Below are positions 1 through 11,471 of a stretch of 64,000 nucleotides of DNA, one piece after another. Positions within the stretch are counted from its first letter, which is position 1; each line of letters opens with the position of its first letter. The position numbers were made by a program, and so were the translations under genes. Source of the stretch: Heracleum sosnowskyi. Taxonomy: Eukaryota > Streptophyta > Magnoliopsida > Apiales > Apiaceae. The notes below the pieces were generated by a model. It had not been told where the DNA came from and ran no database searches. It saw only the letters and a list, made by a program, of their open reading frames with translations. Location of the stretch: assembly GCA_030848705.1 (NCBI GenBank), contig CM061245.1, positions 73,271,564 through 73,335,563 on the forward strand, given 5' to 3'.

Positions 1-1200
1 TTCCTCCAAAGACTGTGATCTTAATCAGCCCCCCTCCTTCTAGTGCCAATTTGTTAATGGAGGAATTTGGTATTAACAAAGTTCGAGGTTTTGTCGTCGG
101 AATCAAGATCTACAACGGTGGTTCCAAGGTGATGAATTCGCCAGAGTATGGTGGTTGTGTGTAATTGGTGGCTGAGATTGCTTAAGGTTTATGTTGGCTG
201 CCTCAGAGCTCTCAATTTTCAACCCCTTACAATGTGCCTACGTACCCCTATGGATAGGGGGTCAAGCCAACGTAGTTCTTGGAGAGAAAGTAACCTACAT
301 GGGCTTGGTTTCGGATTTCCGAAGCCCACAAGGAGACTTCCACCGCCTTCCAGAAATAGACTTCGACTCACTTTAGGAATGTCTAATGATGAGGCCTAGT
401 CACAAAGGCCCAAGGCTCGTATATGACTTTGGAACTTCATGAAACTTCCCCCGTCGAGGACTAGTCATTTTCATTATCAGCTATTTCCTTATTTCATAGA
501 TGTAGGTATAGTCATGACTTATCCCAAATTCCGAACGAATCCTTGTCCCCCGAATGAGAAGCACCCACCAGATAGCAGGACAAGTGATCCCAAGCGTTGG
601 GGTGCAAAGTGCAGGATTACTCCAAAGTTCCACAATGAGGACGCGTCCATTGAGTACAGGAACAGAGCTCCCAAAGCACACACCAAGGTTCACCTCACAT
701 CCTCAATGAGGACGCGCCCATTGAATACAGGATGAGATCTTCAGTACCCAGACATACCCCTGGAGGCCTTCAACAACAGACATCCCCCTCCTATGACACA
801 TCCTAAGAGGGAATTCTTCAATCATCAGGCTAACCCCTGGAGGCCTTCAATATGGACTACCACCCCCTTAGGGCACGTCCTAAGGAAGAATTCTTCAATA
901 TCCTTCCAATACTAAGCTAAATAGGTCATCCTTTACCTTCAAATTGCCACCTTAAACTATGAGAGTGCGTCCTCAAAGGGTAGACAGATAGAGAGCGCAC
1001 CCTTTCCCCTACTGAGGGCAAGACTTATTTGAGTCAACCTAATCCCCAATTGATTATCACCAGACCCAAATCTAATCTAAAAACCCGATATCAAATCTTG
1101 GCTATAACAGTAACCATTTTCTGCATCAAATAAACTCTTTGATTTTCTTAGTTGTTGCCTCAACATTTGTTAATTGCGAAGTTTTTTGCGCCAACCAGCA
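1..1200 (-). mobile_element. Probable Ty3/gypsy-type LTR with adjoining leader
   Basis: Bases 52 to about 1197-1200 are bounded by TG and CA on the plus strand and hold LTR-like internal duplications. The unit around CCCTGGAGGCCTTCAA occurs twice (about 750-860), and a unit around CAATGAGGACGCG occurs twice (about 635-720). Read on the minus strand, the 51 bases beyond the TG end begin with TGGCACTAGAAGGAGG, which resembles the primer-binding and leader region that follows the 5' LTR in some plant gypsy elements. This suggests a minus-strand element whose body lies outside the window. No coding sequence is visible. A solo LTR in the other orientation remains possible, and I see no matching 5-bp target duplication. 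Confidence 0.4.
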
Positions 1201-1204
1201 TAGC

Positions 1205-2048
1205 ATATCTAATGGTTGGCAATGGCACCCCTTATGGGATGCCAACTTTGTCACCTAATCAAAAATATTATAAACTATATTCTCTTCTTCCATATCATTT
1301 TTGACAACCTTTTCTCAAAAAACACTTCATATTATTATAATTTTGTTACTTTAACCGATAACATAGAATTAATTAATTATTAAATAAATAATTAGTTGGT
1401 GCATGCAAATCTTATGCAATCAAATTACAAATAAAACATTTTTTTAATTTAATATATAAAAAGAAAATGATTAAAATAAAAAATAAGATTGTAAATCGTA
1501 TGTAGTCAAAATACAACAATAGAAAAATAATTATAAACACACCTCATGTAAGACTAAAGTTTGGCTTCTGGGTTTATAACGTAACAACATTCAAAATCAA
1601 TAATAATATTCATTACTCCATGAAAACAAATTACAAATTAAAAGCTATATAACACAAGAAAAATAAATTATAAATTATGTAAATGGTGTAGTGAAAAAAA
1701 AAAGAGTTAAAATATAACAAAATTTAAATAATATTTTATTTACATAGTATGTAATAATAAAAATAAAATATAAATAAGTTTCACAAAAACATGTATAATA
1801 TAAATAAGTAAGAAAAATAATAGTTTATTTATAAATGGGATCACAAATGAAGTTGGCACCTACTGATGCCAACTTTTGATGGTCCAAGTTGACACTCTTG
1901 TCACATCACTTGGCAAACCCAGTTGCATCCCAAAAATTCTAATGGAGTGTTAACAAGAGTTTCATGACATATGACGTTGGCACTACTCTTACACCCTCCA
2001 TTGAAGATGTTTTAATAACGTCTTCAAATCTAACCATTGATGTGAACT
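1205..2048. repeat. MITE-like AT-rich repeat
   Basis: The two ends carry similar inverted sequences: CTAATGGTTGG near 1208 and TCAATGGTTAG on the minus strand near 2045. The centre is very AT-rich (about 1260-1850) and is flanked by repeated TTGGCA and GCCAAC words. There is no open frame. This fits a non-autonomous DNA transposon of about 840 bp, but the superfamily and target duplication could not be fixed. Confidence 0.35.
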
Positions 2049-3272
2049 AGAACTGCCACCCTTTGGAAAAAAACGTAACACACTTGATCACTTTTGTTGA
2101 GAGCTACCTTTCATCTCCATGCCATTAAGTTAATGTTCTTATACCAAAACTAATTTGGTTGTTAGCACAGATATTTTGTGTCATGCATTGAATGTAGTTT
2201 CGCCGTGAGGAGCATTCTACATTGTTTTCATTGTCGAATCTTTGCAGCAGCCAGCAAGTTGTTGCAACCATTTTCTTGAACATGATGACAGACAGATCTA
2301 CTAGTGCACTTTCTACTTTCTTTTGTTCAATATTTCAAATGTATTCCTAGAAGAGAACTGGTTAGACTTTTCTTTCAAATTTGAAACAGAAGTATCGACA
2401 TTAGTGACTTATACGGTTTAGTGCACTTGTCTTTTTGATCTTTATTCTGTCAATTTCACACGAAATTTCGTATCACCAACAAAAGGTTCCTGGCATCAGA
2501 GACTTGATATTTTAAATACGAATTTCCCAAAATAAATGAAATAAAAAAAAAAATCATGAGAAATTTCCCATTCAACAGTGTCCACCAGCCTCTAACTTCA
2601 CAATTTTTGGTCAAGTACTAATCTCACTGATATTAGCAAGTTGAATAGTTAAGTTTAAGTTGGTTTTAGACCATCTTTTACCTTTACCAGGATCTTCTAG
2701 CTAGACGATCATCATAGAGATCATTTTTCTCATAGAGATCATAGTATGTTAATGAATCTGTAGATGATTCTTGCTTTTGATAAGAGCATCAGAACTTGTT
2801 CTGTACAACTTTTTTAGCAAGTGGAAATCTTAAGTTCTCATTAGACACTTCACATAAAATTCCTAGCTAGTGCGAAATCACCTAAATTGCTGGTCCACTT
2901 AGCTCTCTCTCATGTAAAATTGGGTGAAGCCAAGGTCAATACCAGGAAACCATGGTCCAGACATTTCCCAAAGCAGGTAGATAAGAAGCACTTAATCCGA
3001 AAGTCATAACCGATGTTGGCCTTACATAGGAAAAGTTGTCCTTGTTATGTATGCATCCTGAGCTTTCAAATTCTTAATAATCAACTAAATCTTGCACTTG
3101 ATATAATTATATGCTCTAATATCACATTTCAACACTATGACAATGTTGTTTTGCTAACTTTATATGTGAGACTGAATTGATATGATATGCACGCGAATGT
3201 GATATATCAGTGGCAAATGGAATGTCAAACTTATAGATTTTACCAAACTCAAGGTAAATTTTTTTGATTCAT
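2049..3272. other. Intergenic region upstream of EXLB gene
   Basis: I see no coding sequence, RNA gene or clear repeat here. It is AT-rich and its last part is presumably the promoter of the downstream expansin-like gene. Confidence 0.5.
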
Positions 3273-3280
3273 TATAAATA
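3273..3280 (+). promoter_or_regulatory. TATA box of the EXLB gene
   Basis: TATAAATA lies about 100 bases before the ATG at 3373. This is a normal plant distance for a transcription start near 3305 with a short 5'UTR. Confidence 0.6.
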
Positions 3281-3372
3281 GAGTTGAGCTTCGTCTACTT
3301 GATCATTCACCGCCAACTTCCTTCCTCTCTATTGTCAATTTGTCATTGCTGCTTCTACTATCATATTCATCA

Positions 3373-4637
3373 ATGCCTCCTCTTAAGTCCCTTGCTATTC
3401 TTATTTTAACTTTTCTTTTTATCATTGATTTTGGAAAAGCTGCAACATGTAGTGACTGTTTCATTCAATCTCAGGCAGCCTACTATCCCAACTCTGATGA
3501 AAAAGGAACAGAAAGTAAGATTTAGCATTATAACTATTATGATTAAGATATATGTGTATTTTGATATTAAATTAAATTCATTGTAGCTGGGAGATGCGGT
3601 TATGGTACATTTGGAGCTACGATTAATGACGGGGATGTATCAGCTGTATCTGATCTCTACCGAGATGGTGTAGGCTGTGGTTCCTGCTATCAGGTGATTA
3701 CTGTTACTATTTCTTCACAGAATCAATATATATTAGGTCATGAATTGTCCAACCAGTATAAATTCATCACTAGGTGAGGTGCACCAATAGCAAATACTGC
3801 TCAGATAAAGGAGTTGATGTAGTGATAACTGACCATGGATCTGGTCATAACACGGATTTCATAATGAGTAAACGTGCCTTTGGGAGGATGGCTCAGACCA
3901 CAGATGCAATGGCATCCTTGCTAGCTCTTGGAGTGGTTAATATTGAATATAGAAGGTAAACTTATCAGCTTACACGTACCTGCAACATATACAAACAACT
4001 TAAACAAGGGAATGGAGCATGTAATCTAACTCGTCAAATCTTACTTGTAACACATTAGAAACTGAGGGCATGCATGAAATATTGACTTTCACTCGTGAAA
4101 TTCTTTCCGCCTTTTCTAACAGGGTATCTTGTAACTATCCATCCAAAAATATAACACTCAAGATTGATGAGAACAGCGACTATCCACATTACCTGGGTTT
4201 TGTTATATGGTATCAACAAGGCAAAAATGATATTACTGCTGTGCAGTTATGTGAGGTATAATTTGTTTCTTCAATGATTTTTTTTTTATCAAGTGATTTT
4301 ATGTCGAGGCATATCGACCTTTCTGAAAAATAAAGGTAAAGCTCGTCTGTGGGGACTTTCATAGACCCTGCTGATGCGGGAGTACTGTGCACTATGTACA
4401 GCCTTTCTGAGCCTTAATCTACTCTCACTGCAGACCAAAAATTTTGCTTGCAAACTAGTGGATCGTAGCTATGGAGCAGTATGGACAACAAATTCACCTC
4501 CAACAGGAGCATTGTCTCTTAGAATGTTATTCAGCAATGACAATGGAGATGAAACATGGATTGTTCCAGTTAATAGCATTCCTGAAAACTGGAAGGCTGG
4601 AGATATATATGACCTAGGAGTACAAGTCAGTGTGTAA
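3373..4637 (+). CDS. EXLB1: Expansin-like B protein (EXLB), five exons
   Basis: Exons are 3373-3514, 3587-3693, 3774-3955, 4123-4255 and 4434-4637, all with GT-AG introns, giving 255 residues, the usual length of the family. The first ~23 residues are a hydrophobic signal peptide ending near GKAA, so the product is probably secreted to the cell wall. The mature N-terminus has TCSDCF, followed by the cysteine-rich double-psi barrel half (GRCGYGTFGA, GCGSCYQVRC, DHGSGHNTDF) and then the CBM63-like half (NYPHYLGFVIWYQQG, RSYGAVWTTNSP, PENWKAGDIYD). Expansin-like proteins keep both domains, but wall-loosening activity is not established for this branch. The ATG at 3373 is chosen because no earlier in-frame ATG exists and it begins the signal peptide. 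The gene looks intact. Confidence 0.93.
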
Positions 4638-5326
4638 TTAGACATGGTAGACCTAGTTCACTACATTTATACAAATTATTGTAGCAACGGTCTTGATGGG
4701 TGGTTTATATAGCAATAGATTCTTACAGACTACTAGACTACTGTATTCTTTGTAATGGTTGATGTCAACAAATTGTAATGGATGTACTGCTTGCTTCTAA
4801 GTTTTTTCTTTAACATGACTTGCTTGTAAGCCAAGATCATTTGAAAAAGGCTAATTATAGAAGTTCTTAAGCGGGAAAAAGTGCATACAATCTTATTCAA
4901 GTGTTTAAACTTTAAAGGTAGGTACTGGAGCACTAAAGATAATTCTGGTTTTTGGAGGCAACTCTAGAATTTAAAATTTTCCGGAACTTGTTATGGAGAT
5001 CGCTACAGGCAGCCTCCTCACTAAGGTACAGCTCGCAAGAAACAAGTGATGATTCAAACCAACTGCCCATTTTTTCATGTTAATTCAGAAACTATATATC
5101 ATCTCATGGTGACATGTACTTTTGCTGTCAATTGTTGACTTCCCATTATACAGGTATTTGTACTTCCCGGTAACTTACATTGCCGTGTTTTGTCTAACCA
5201 AACAACTATTTCAGTTATCACTTCCCAGGTATTTCAAATACCCACATAAATTTATATCAACCAAACGACCTCTGTATATAATCTCACGCTGACATGTACT
5301 TTTGTTGTTAATTGTCGGAGAAAAAT
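4638..5326. other. EXLB 3' flank with a short local duplication
   Basis: There is no gene. A segment around CTCATGGTGACATGTACTTT (about 5100-5150) recurs in diverged form at about 5280-5325 (CTCACGCTGACATGTACTTT), just before the LINE fragment begins. Confidence 0.4.
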
Positions 5327-5455
5327 GGGTTTGGATCCATTCAGCCTGGAGGCAAATAATTTTGGTTCTTGGTTGGCTGACATGTTTAAAAGAACAGGCA
5401 ATCGGGCTTTAGAAACGGTTACTATGTATTGTTGGGGAATCTGGAAGGCCAGAAA
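5327..5455 (+). pseudogene. LINE (non-LTR retrotransposon) fragment, left part
   Basis: An uninterrupted frame from about 5334 reads through FGSWLADMF and CWGIWKARN, a sequence typical of the zinc-binding/pre-RNase H region of plant L1-type LINE ORF2. The reading frame runs into the Copia target site. If one copy of the 5-bp duplication is dropped, it continues at 12811 as NELLWQNKWSS, so the Copia element landed inside this codon run. Confidence 0.7.
5451..5455. repeat. Target-site duplication of the intact Copia element, left copy
   Basis: AGAAA lies immediately before the element's TG (5456), and the same five bases follow its terminal CA at 12806-12810. A perfect duplication indicates a normal integrase-mediated insertion. 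Confidence 0.9.
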
Positions 5456-6781
5456 TGTTGGGTATAATTACTAACTACACAGCAACAATAGGGCAGTTAT
5501 ATATATTTCGAATTAACAAGAACATGCAAATAACCAATAAACGAAACAAACACAAAGGTCGAAATAAAAGTATAATCAGAGACTGTAAATAATAAGATAA
5601 GAAAGAACACTTATCTCTCAGAAGCTTTAGCAAATACTGATAGATAAATAAAACAGCTGAGTCGCCAAGCCTTCGAGAAGTCTTGACTGTTCTTGAAGAG
5701 ATTATTGCCCCACTTACGCTGTGTTGGGTTGCAGCAATATCACTCCCAGGATAAAACAGCACAGATCAATCCACTCACAGTAGTCGGAATGATCAACAAC
5801 GACCAGCACCTCACTTCGCCCAAGAACTATGTATTCTGTATGTGTTGAGAGAAAACAGAGAAGATGATAGTTGCTAGGGTTTTCAGAGTTACGTATCTGT
5901 CTCCCCTGTCAAACGTTATATTTTGTATCTATATAAAATACAAAATAAAACGTAAACAGACAAAATATTGTAACTGAAGATATGACATTTAATACTAATT
6001 ATTCTGATTTAATTACCATAACAGTATACTCCAAGCCATCAGGACTTGCTGTCCGTCAGGAGTGGCATCAGTACTTGATCGACCATCAGGATTTCGTCAG
6101 GACTGGACCATCATCAGGATTTAACTCCGTCAGGATCCAAATACTGACGCAGGCCATCAGGATTTCACTCCAAGTACTGACCAGGCCATCAGGATTTGAT
6201 CGTCCATCAGGATTTAATATAAATCCTGACCCAGTTCGTTTAGCTGTTATAAATAAATACTGATACTGTTAAATTAAATCAATAAATAATATTAAATAAA
6301 CAGATAATAAAATTCCTCGCCCAGGTCGCCTCGCGTACGCGAGACGCCGAGACATTCGCCCAAATCGCCCTTCGACTCGACTCGACTCGACTCGACCCGA
6401 CCCGACCCGAGTCGTGGCGTGGCGGGCGGCGGCGGCGCGCGCGTGTGTGTGTGTGTGCGTGAGACACATACTAACACCATGCACACCCACATGCCTTAGT
6501 AGTTGTACACTACTCTTGCACATGTTTCTATATAAACCCACCAACCTCTCATTACCAATTCTATGTGGGATACAAGTTATTTCAATATAACCAACCCACA
6601 TAACCCATTTCAAGCAACCTATTTCAACTCAATTTATTTATGGATTACACTAAGAAAATGTCTTAGATCCAAACATGAAAGTTTAAGTCCTCATTACAAG
6701 GAACAACCTCCACTTGTTAGTTTCCAGAAATTCCATCAGAAACATATATAAAATATGTCTCAAACTTTCCATTTTCTAACA
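5456..6781 (-). repeat. 3' LTR of the intact Copia element
   Basis: This 1326-bp LTR holds about nine CATCAGGATT/CGTCAGGA words (6045-6215), a CTCGA/CCCGA short tandem array (6373-6412), GC-rich GGCGGC runs and a (GT) run at 6443-6457. The GT run is absent from the other LTR. Confidence 0.93.
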
Positions 6782-7308
6782 ATCCCCCACAAATCCATAC
6801 AGAAATGCATATCGGTCCTTATCATGACTTGTTTTTCAGAGTCGGTACCCTTCCGGGTTTGAACCCTCCTAAGTCCTCTACTTCGATGGCTACCGGATCT
6901 AGATGGAATGTTTCACCTTGAATCTTTATCCGTTTGGTGTAACCACACTCCATAGACGACGACAAATCAAAGGCTATGGTGCTGATCTACGGCTTTGAGA
7001 CATTAATGGTCCTGTCTCGATCCTGTTCATCGAATGCTTCAAGGAATAACCCTTTCCTCTAATTGCGACCACACAATTACATTCGCTTAGCTGGGCATCT
7101 CCAGAGATGTACTACGATCATCTCGTCAAATGACTTGACCCCATTCAGAGTTCAAAATAACTCTTGCTATACTGGCAGTAACAGTACCTTTTAGGTTTAC
7201 AGGGGATAGACTCAGATACGTGTGTATCAAGGTATATAGTAAAGGTACTACCAACTCACCCTCACAGCTTGTTATTACCACATTGAATACACTTCAAGGG
7301 ATCTCCTC
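6782..7308 (-). other. 3' untranslated internal region of Copia element, with polypurine tract
   Basis: Between the pol stop codon and the 3' LTR there is about 0.5 kb of non-coding internal sequence, ending with the purine-rich GTGGGGGAT (minus strand) that would prime plus-strand DNA synthesis. I see no further frame. Confidence 0.7.
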
Positions 7309-10300
7309 TCAGGTGTATTGGGTTCCCGCTGCTGATGAATCATGATGGGCTATCAGTCCCATCCCCAACCTAGACTTTAGGACTACTGCATGCTCAAGTC
7401 CTTTAGTCAAAGGATCAGCTATATTATCCTGAGTTCCAATGAACTCTATAGCAATAATCCTCTCAGACACTAGACCCCTTATAGACTTAAGTCTAACTTG
7501 GATGTGTCTCTTTGTTTTAGCATTATACTTTTCACTACTGATCTTGTCGATAGTTGTACGGCTATCACAATGAACAGCAATGGCTGGAAGCGGTCTGCTT
7601 ACTACAGGTAACACTGACATAAGTCCATGCAACCATTCAGCCTCCGTCCCCGTGGCATCTAGTGCACACAACTCAGCCTCAAAAGTAGACCGAGTAATCA
7701 AAGTCTGTCTAGTAGACTTCCAGGATATTGCTCCACCTGCTAGGGTAAACAAATATCCAGTCACTCCATTGGTACCAGATTTCTTAGCTATCCAACTTGC
7801 ATCACTATATCCCTCGAGTACTCCAGGGAATCTTCGATAATGCAAACCAAGGGAAATCGTTCCCTTAAGATATCTAAGAACTCTATCCAGTGCCTCCCAA
7901 TGAGTCTTGTTCGGACAGCTTGTATATCTAGCTAACTTAGACACAGAATAAGAAATATCTGGTCTAGTCACATTAGCAAGATATTGCAAACTCCCAATAA
8001 TCTGAGAATACCTTAACTGAGACACAGGTATACCTGAACTATTCTTGACTAGGGCAACTTTAGGATCGTACGGTGTACTAGCGATTCTATAATTTGAATA
8101 ACCATACTTCTCAAGTATAGATTTCTCTATATAATGAGATTGTGACAATGTTATTCCATCAGTTGACTGTGTCAACTTGACCCCAAGAATCACACTAGCC
8201 TCACCCATATCCTTCATTTCAAAGTGCCTTCTCAAGAAACTTTTTGTCTCGTTAATAATCTCAATATTGGTTCCAAACAATAATATATCATCCACATATA
8301 GGCACACGATAATACATTCATTTCCTTTAACCATATAGTAGACACACTTGTCACTTTCATTAACTACAAATTCTGATTCTAAAACAGTATCATCAAACTT
8401 TTTATGCCAGTCTCTAGGAGCTTGTTTTAAGCCATATATAGACTTGATCAACTTACATACTTTCCTCTCGTTACCCGAAGCAACAAATCCCTCAGGCTGA
8501 TCCATATAAATCTCTTCTTCAAGATCACCATGAAGAAAAGTTGTCTTTACATCCATTTGATGGATGATAAGACCATGTACGGAAGCCAATGCTATAAGCA
8601 TTCGGATTGTTGTCATCCTTGCAACAGGAGAGTATGTGTCAAAGTAATCAATGCCTTCCTTTTGCCTAAAACCCTTAGCTACCAGCCGAGCTTTATACTT
8701 ATCTATTGAGCCATCAGGATTCATCTTCCTTTTGAAGATCCATTTACATCCTATAGTAGTACACCCAGGAGGAAGGTCAACCAACTCCCATGTTCCGTTA
8801 GAAACAATAGAGTCAATCTCACTTTTTACAGCACCTTTCCAGTGCCTTGACTCCGAAGAATCCATGGCCTGTCTGAAAGTTAAAGGTTCATCCTCGACAT
8901 TGTAAGTGACAAAATCACTTCCAAAGTCCTTGACTACCTTTGCACGCTTACTCCTTCTAGGTTCATCTACTTCGTCAGGAGTAGAACTACTGTCAGGATC
9001 TGCCCCCACATTTGTCATCTTTTCCACATGTTCAGGAATAGAACTTGATGTGTGAGTAGGATCATCATTAGAAATACCTTGAGGTATACCAGTCTTCATA
9101 GGGAACACATCCTCAAAGAATGTTGCATCACGAAACTCAACTATAGTGTTAGCCACTATACCGTCTATGTCAGATTTTAATACTAAAAATCTCATAGCCG
9201 TAGTGGTTTCAATATAGCCCAGAAAGATGCAATCAACAGTTTTCGGACCTAGTTTCTTTCTCTTGTGTTCAGGGACAAGCACCTTTGCAAGGCACCCCCA
9301 CACACGAAGGTACTTTAAACTTGTCTTTCTACTTTTCCATAATTCATAAGGTGTCTTGTCCATATGTTTCAGAGGAACTCTATTCAGAATATGGCAAGCC
9401 GTATTCAAAGCTTCTCCCCACATGTACTTAGGCAACCCAGAATTAATAAGCATGTTGTTAATCATATCTTTAAAAGTTCTGTTCTTTCGTTCTGCCACCC
9501 CATTTGACTCAGGAGTGTATGGTGGAGTTACCTCATGAACTATACCATTGCTTGCGCAAAATTCATGAAACGAGGTACTAGTATACTCACCACCTCTATC
9601 AGATCTCAAACGTTTAAGTACTTTACCAGTTTGTGTTTCAGCTTCAGTTTTGAACATAATGAATTTTTCTAGTGCTTCATCCTTATGTCTAAGTAAATAA
9701 ACATAACAATATCTACTACAATCATCTATAAAGGTAATAAAATATCGTTTATTATCCTTAGTCAACATGCCACCAAATTCACATATGTCAGTGTGTACTA
9801 AATCCAATACTCCTGAATCCCTAACAACATTATGAAAGGGTTTCCTAGTTTGTTTAGCAGTCACACATACTTGACATTTAGATTTCTTTTCAATAGCATA
9901 TTTTGGAATCAACTCTAAGTTCATCATATTCTTTAGAGCACCAAAATTTAAATGACCAAGTCTAGCATGCCATAAATCAGATGATTCAACACAATTAACA
10001 GAAGGTGCAACACTGTCATTAATAAAACTGTCCAAAACAGGTTCAACATTTATTAAAAATAAACCATCAGATAAATAACCTTTGCCAAAGAATGTACCAG
10101 TATGTGTAATAACTACTTTATTACATTTCAAAGAAAGTTCAAAACCATTTTTAACTAAACAACTTCCACTTATAATATTTCTACGAATATCAGGAACATG
10201 GTGCACTCTAGTGAGGGATAGAACACGCCCAGAAGTAAACTTCAGGTCCACGTTTCCTATTCCAAGAACTTGAGCAGCACTAGCATTCCCCATCGTCACT

Positions 10301-11424
10301 GTCACTCCATGACTCTGTTGATAAGATACAAATAAACTAATATCAGTACAAATATGTACATTAGCTCCAGTATCAATCAACCATTCATGTGACAGATAAG
10401 TGGAAAGAAGTACAGGGTTGTAGGTAACATACCCGTCATTGGTTCCAGAGGCAACAGCCTCACCAACAACCATGTTAACCTTAGGCCCATCAGTGGTTGC
10501 AAGCACAGTATTAGCTTGTGCTACCACAACAGCTTTCTTTGCTTTCTTTGCAGGACAGTCCTTGCTCCAATGACCAACCTGTCCACAAGACCAACATGGT
10601 TTGTTTGTCTTTGGTTTCTTAGCCTTGTTCTTGTCATTTTTAGTTTTAGTGTTATCCTTCTTAGTGACAGCCTTTCTTTTCTGTCCAACAGTCACTACAT
10701 TAACCTTTGAACCCCCATGTTCAGCAGGCATCACATGTCCCTGTTTGGACTTGTGTTGTTCCTGCACAGAGATGTCCAACATCAGGTTTGTCCAAGTGAT
10801 CTCTCCTTTCTGTCTTTTCAGGGAGAGAGCAAACTCTTCCCAAGACTTAGGGAGCTTTTCAATCACAGCCATAACCTGAAACTTCTCAGGAAGGTCCATT
10901 CCGGACTCCTTCAAAGCATGAACCAACATCTCAAATTCATGTGCCTGCTCGGTCATGGACTTTGTATCCACCAGTTTAAAATCAAGAAACCTAGCCACAA
11001 AATACTTTTCCAACCCTTGCGAGTCAGTATTGTGTGTCTGGTCCAGCTTCTCCCATAAAAGCTTAGCAGTGAAAGAGTCAGATGAATAAACATCAAATAG
11101 AGTGTTCACCAAAGATGCCAGTATAGCAGCCCTAGCAACCCCATCTTTTTCCTCCCACATAGCATAGGCCTTAACAGTTTCAGCCTTTTCCTGATCAATA
11201 ACTGGTTTCTCATACTGCACCACCGGCCATAGACCCTTTACCGTAAGCCACAGTTTCATCTTTTTCTGCCAACGAGAAAAACCAACACCCCCACCGAATT
11301 TATCAGGCATTCCTGACAAATCAATAGGCTGTGGGAAACGGTACGTGGTCCAATCAATTGTGGGTACAGTAACACCAGAACCAGAAGCAATAGCAACATC
11401 AGGAGTTACAGTTCCGTTAACCAT
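7309..11424 (-). CDS. Copia gag-pol polyprotein, intact (1371 aa)
   Basis: The ATG at 11424 (MVNGTVTPDV) is used; a longer frame would need a TTG start. Domains in order: gag (about residues 40-230) with a zinc knuckle CWSCGQVGHWSKDC near 280; aspartic protease WLIDTGAN near 350; GAG-pre-integrase LWHARLGHLNF; integrase with HTDI, FIDDCSRYC (about 570), RSDRGGEY and ESNGVAERKNRT; reverse transcriptase with KARLVAKGF and catalytic YVDD near 1045; RNase H with GYSDASW and EAELCALDATGTEAEWL near the C-terminus. The gag-protease-integrase-RT order is that of Copia. All catalytic motifs are present with no stop or frameshift, so the copy is potentially autonomous. It ends 527 bases before the 3' LTR. 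Confidence 0.95.
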   Translation of the reverse strand: MVNGTVTPDVAIASGSGVTVPTIDWTTYRFPQPIDLSGMPDKFGGGVGFSRWQKKMKLWLTVKGLWPVVQYEKPVIDQEKAETVKAYAMWEEKDGVARAAILASLVNTLFDVYSSDSFTAKLLWEKLDQTHNTDSQGLEKYFVARFLDFKLVDTKSMTEQAHEFEMLVHALKESGMDLPEKFQVMAVIEKLPKSWEEFALSLKRQKGEITWTNLMLDISVQEQHKSKQGHVMPAEHGGSKVNVVTVGQKRKAVTKKDNTKTKNDKNKAKKPKTNKPCWSCGQVGHWSKDCPAKKAKKAVVVAQANTVLATTDGPKVNMVVGEAVASGTNDGYVTYNPVLLSTYLSHEWLIDTGANVHICTDISLFVSYQQSHGVTVTMGNASAAQVLGIGNVDLKFTSGRVLSLTRVHHVPDIRRNIISGSCLVKNGFELSLKCNKVVITHTGTFFGKGYLSDGLFLINVEPVLDSFINDSVAPSVNCVESSDLWHARLGHLNFGALKNMMNLELIPKYAIEKKSKCQVCVTAKQTRKPFHNVVRDSGVLDLVHTDICEFGGMLTKDNKRYFITFIDDCSRYCYVYLLRHKDEALEKFIMFKTEAETQTGKVLKRLRSDRGGEYTSTSFHEFCASNGIVHEVTPPYTPESNGVAERKNRTFKDMINNMLINSGLPKYMWGEALNTACHILNRVPLKHMDKTPYELWKSRKTSLKYLRVWGCLAKVLVPEHKRKKLGPKTVDCIFLGYIETTTAMRFLVLKSDIDGIVANTIVEFRDATFFEDVFPMKTGIPQGISNDDPTHTSSSIPEHVEKMTNVGADPDSSSTPDEVDEPRRSKRAKVVKDFGSDFVTYNVEDEPLTFRQAMDSSESRHWKGAVKSEIDSIVSNGTWELVDLPPGCTTIGCKWIFKRKMNPDGSIDKYKARLVAKGFRQKEGIDYFDTYSPVARMTTIRMLIALASVHGLIIHQMDVKTTFLHGDLEEEIYMDQPEGFVASGNERKVCKLIKSIYGLKQAPRDWHKKFDDTVLESEFVVNESDKCVYYMVKGNECIIVCLYVDDILLFGTNIEIINETKSFLRRHFEMKDMGEASVILGVKLTQSTDGITLSQSHYIEKSILEKYGYSNYRIASTPYDPKVALVKNSSGIPVSQLRYSQIIGSLQYLANVTRPDISYSVSKLARYTSCPNKTHWEALDRVLRYLKGTISLGLHYRRFPGVLEGYSDASWIAKKSGTNGVTGYLFTLAGGAISWKSTRQTLITRSTFEAELCALDATGTEAEWLHGLMSVLPVVSRPLPAIAVHCDSRTTIDKISSEKYNAKTKRHIQVRLKSIRGLVSERIIAIEFIGTQDNIADPLTKGLEHAVVLKSRLGMGLIAHHDSSAAGTQYT

Positions 11425-11471
11425 CTTGTTAATTAACAATATATAACACAGAAAATTAATCTCTTCAAGAT

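Noticed and set aside
6269..6613. Open frames in the Copia LTR rich in His, Arg and Thr
   Set aside because: They arise from GT and CGACC-type short repeats inside the LTR and are not conserved in the partner LTR.
6850..6870. tRNA-like word GGGTTTGAACCC
   Set aside because: It is an isolated short palindrome in the Copia 3' untranslated region; no cloverleaf arms are found around it.
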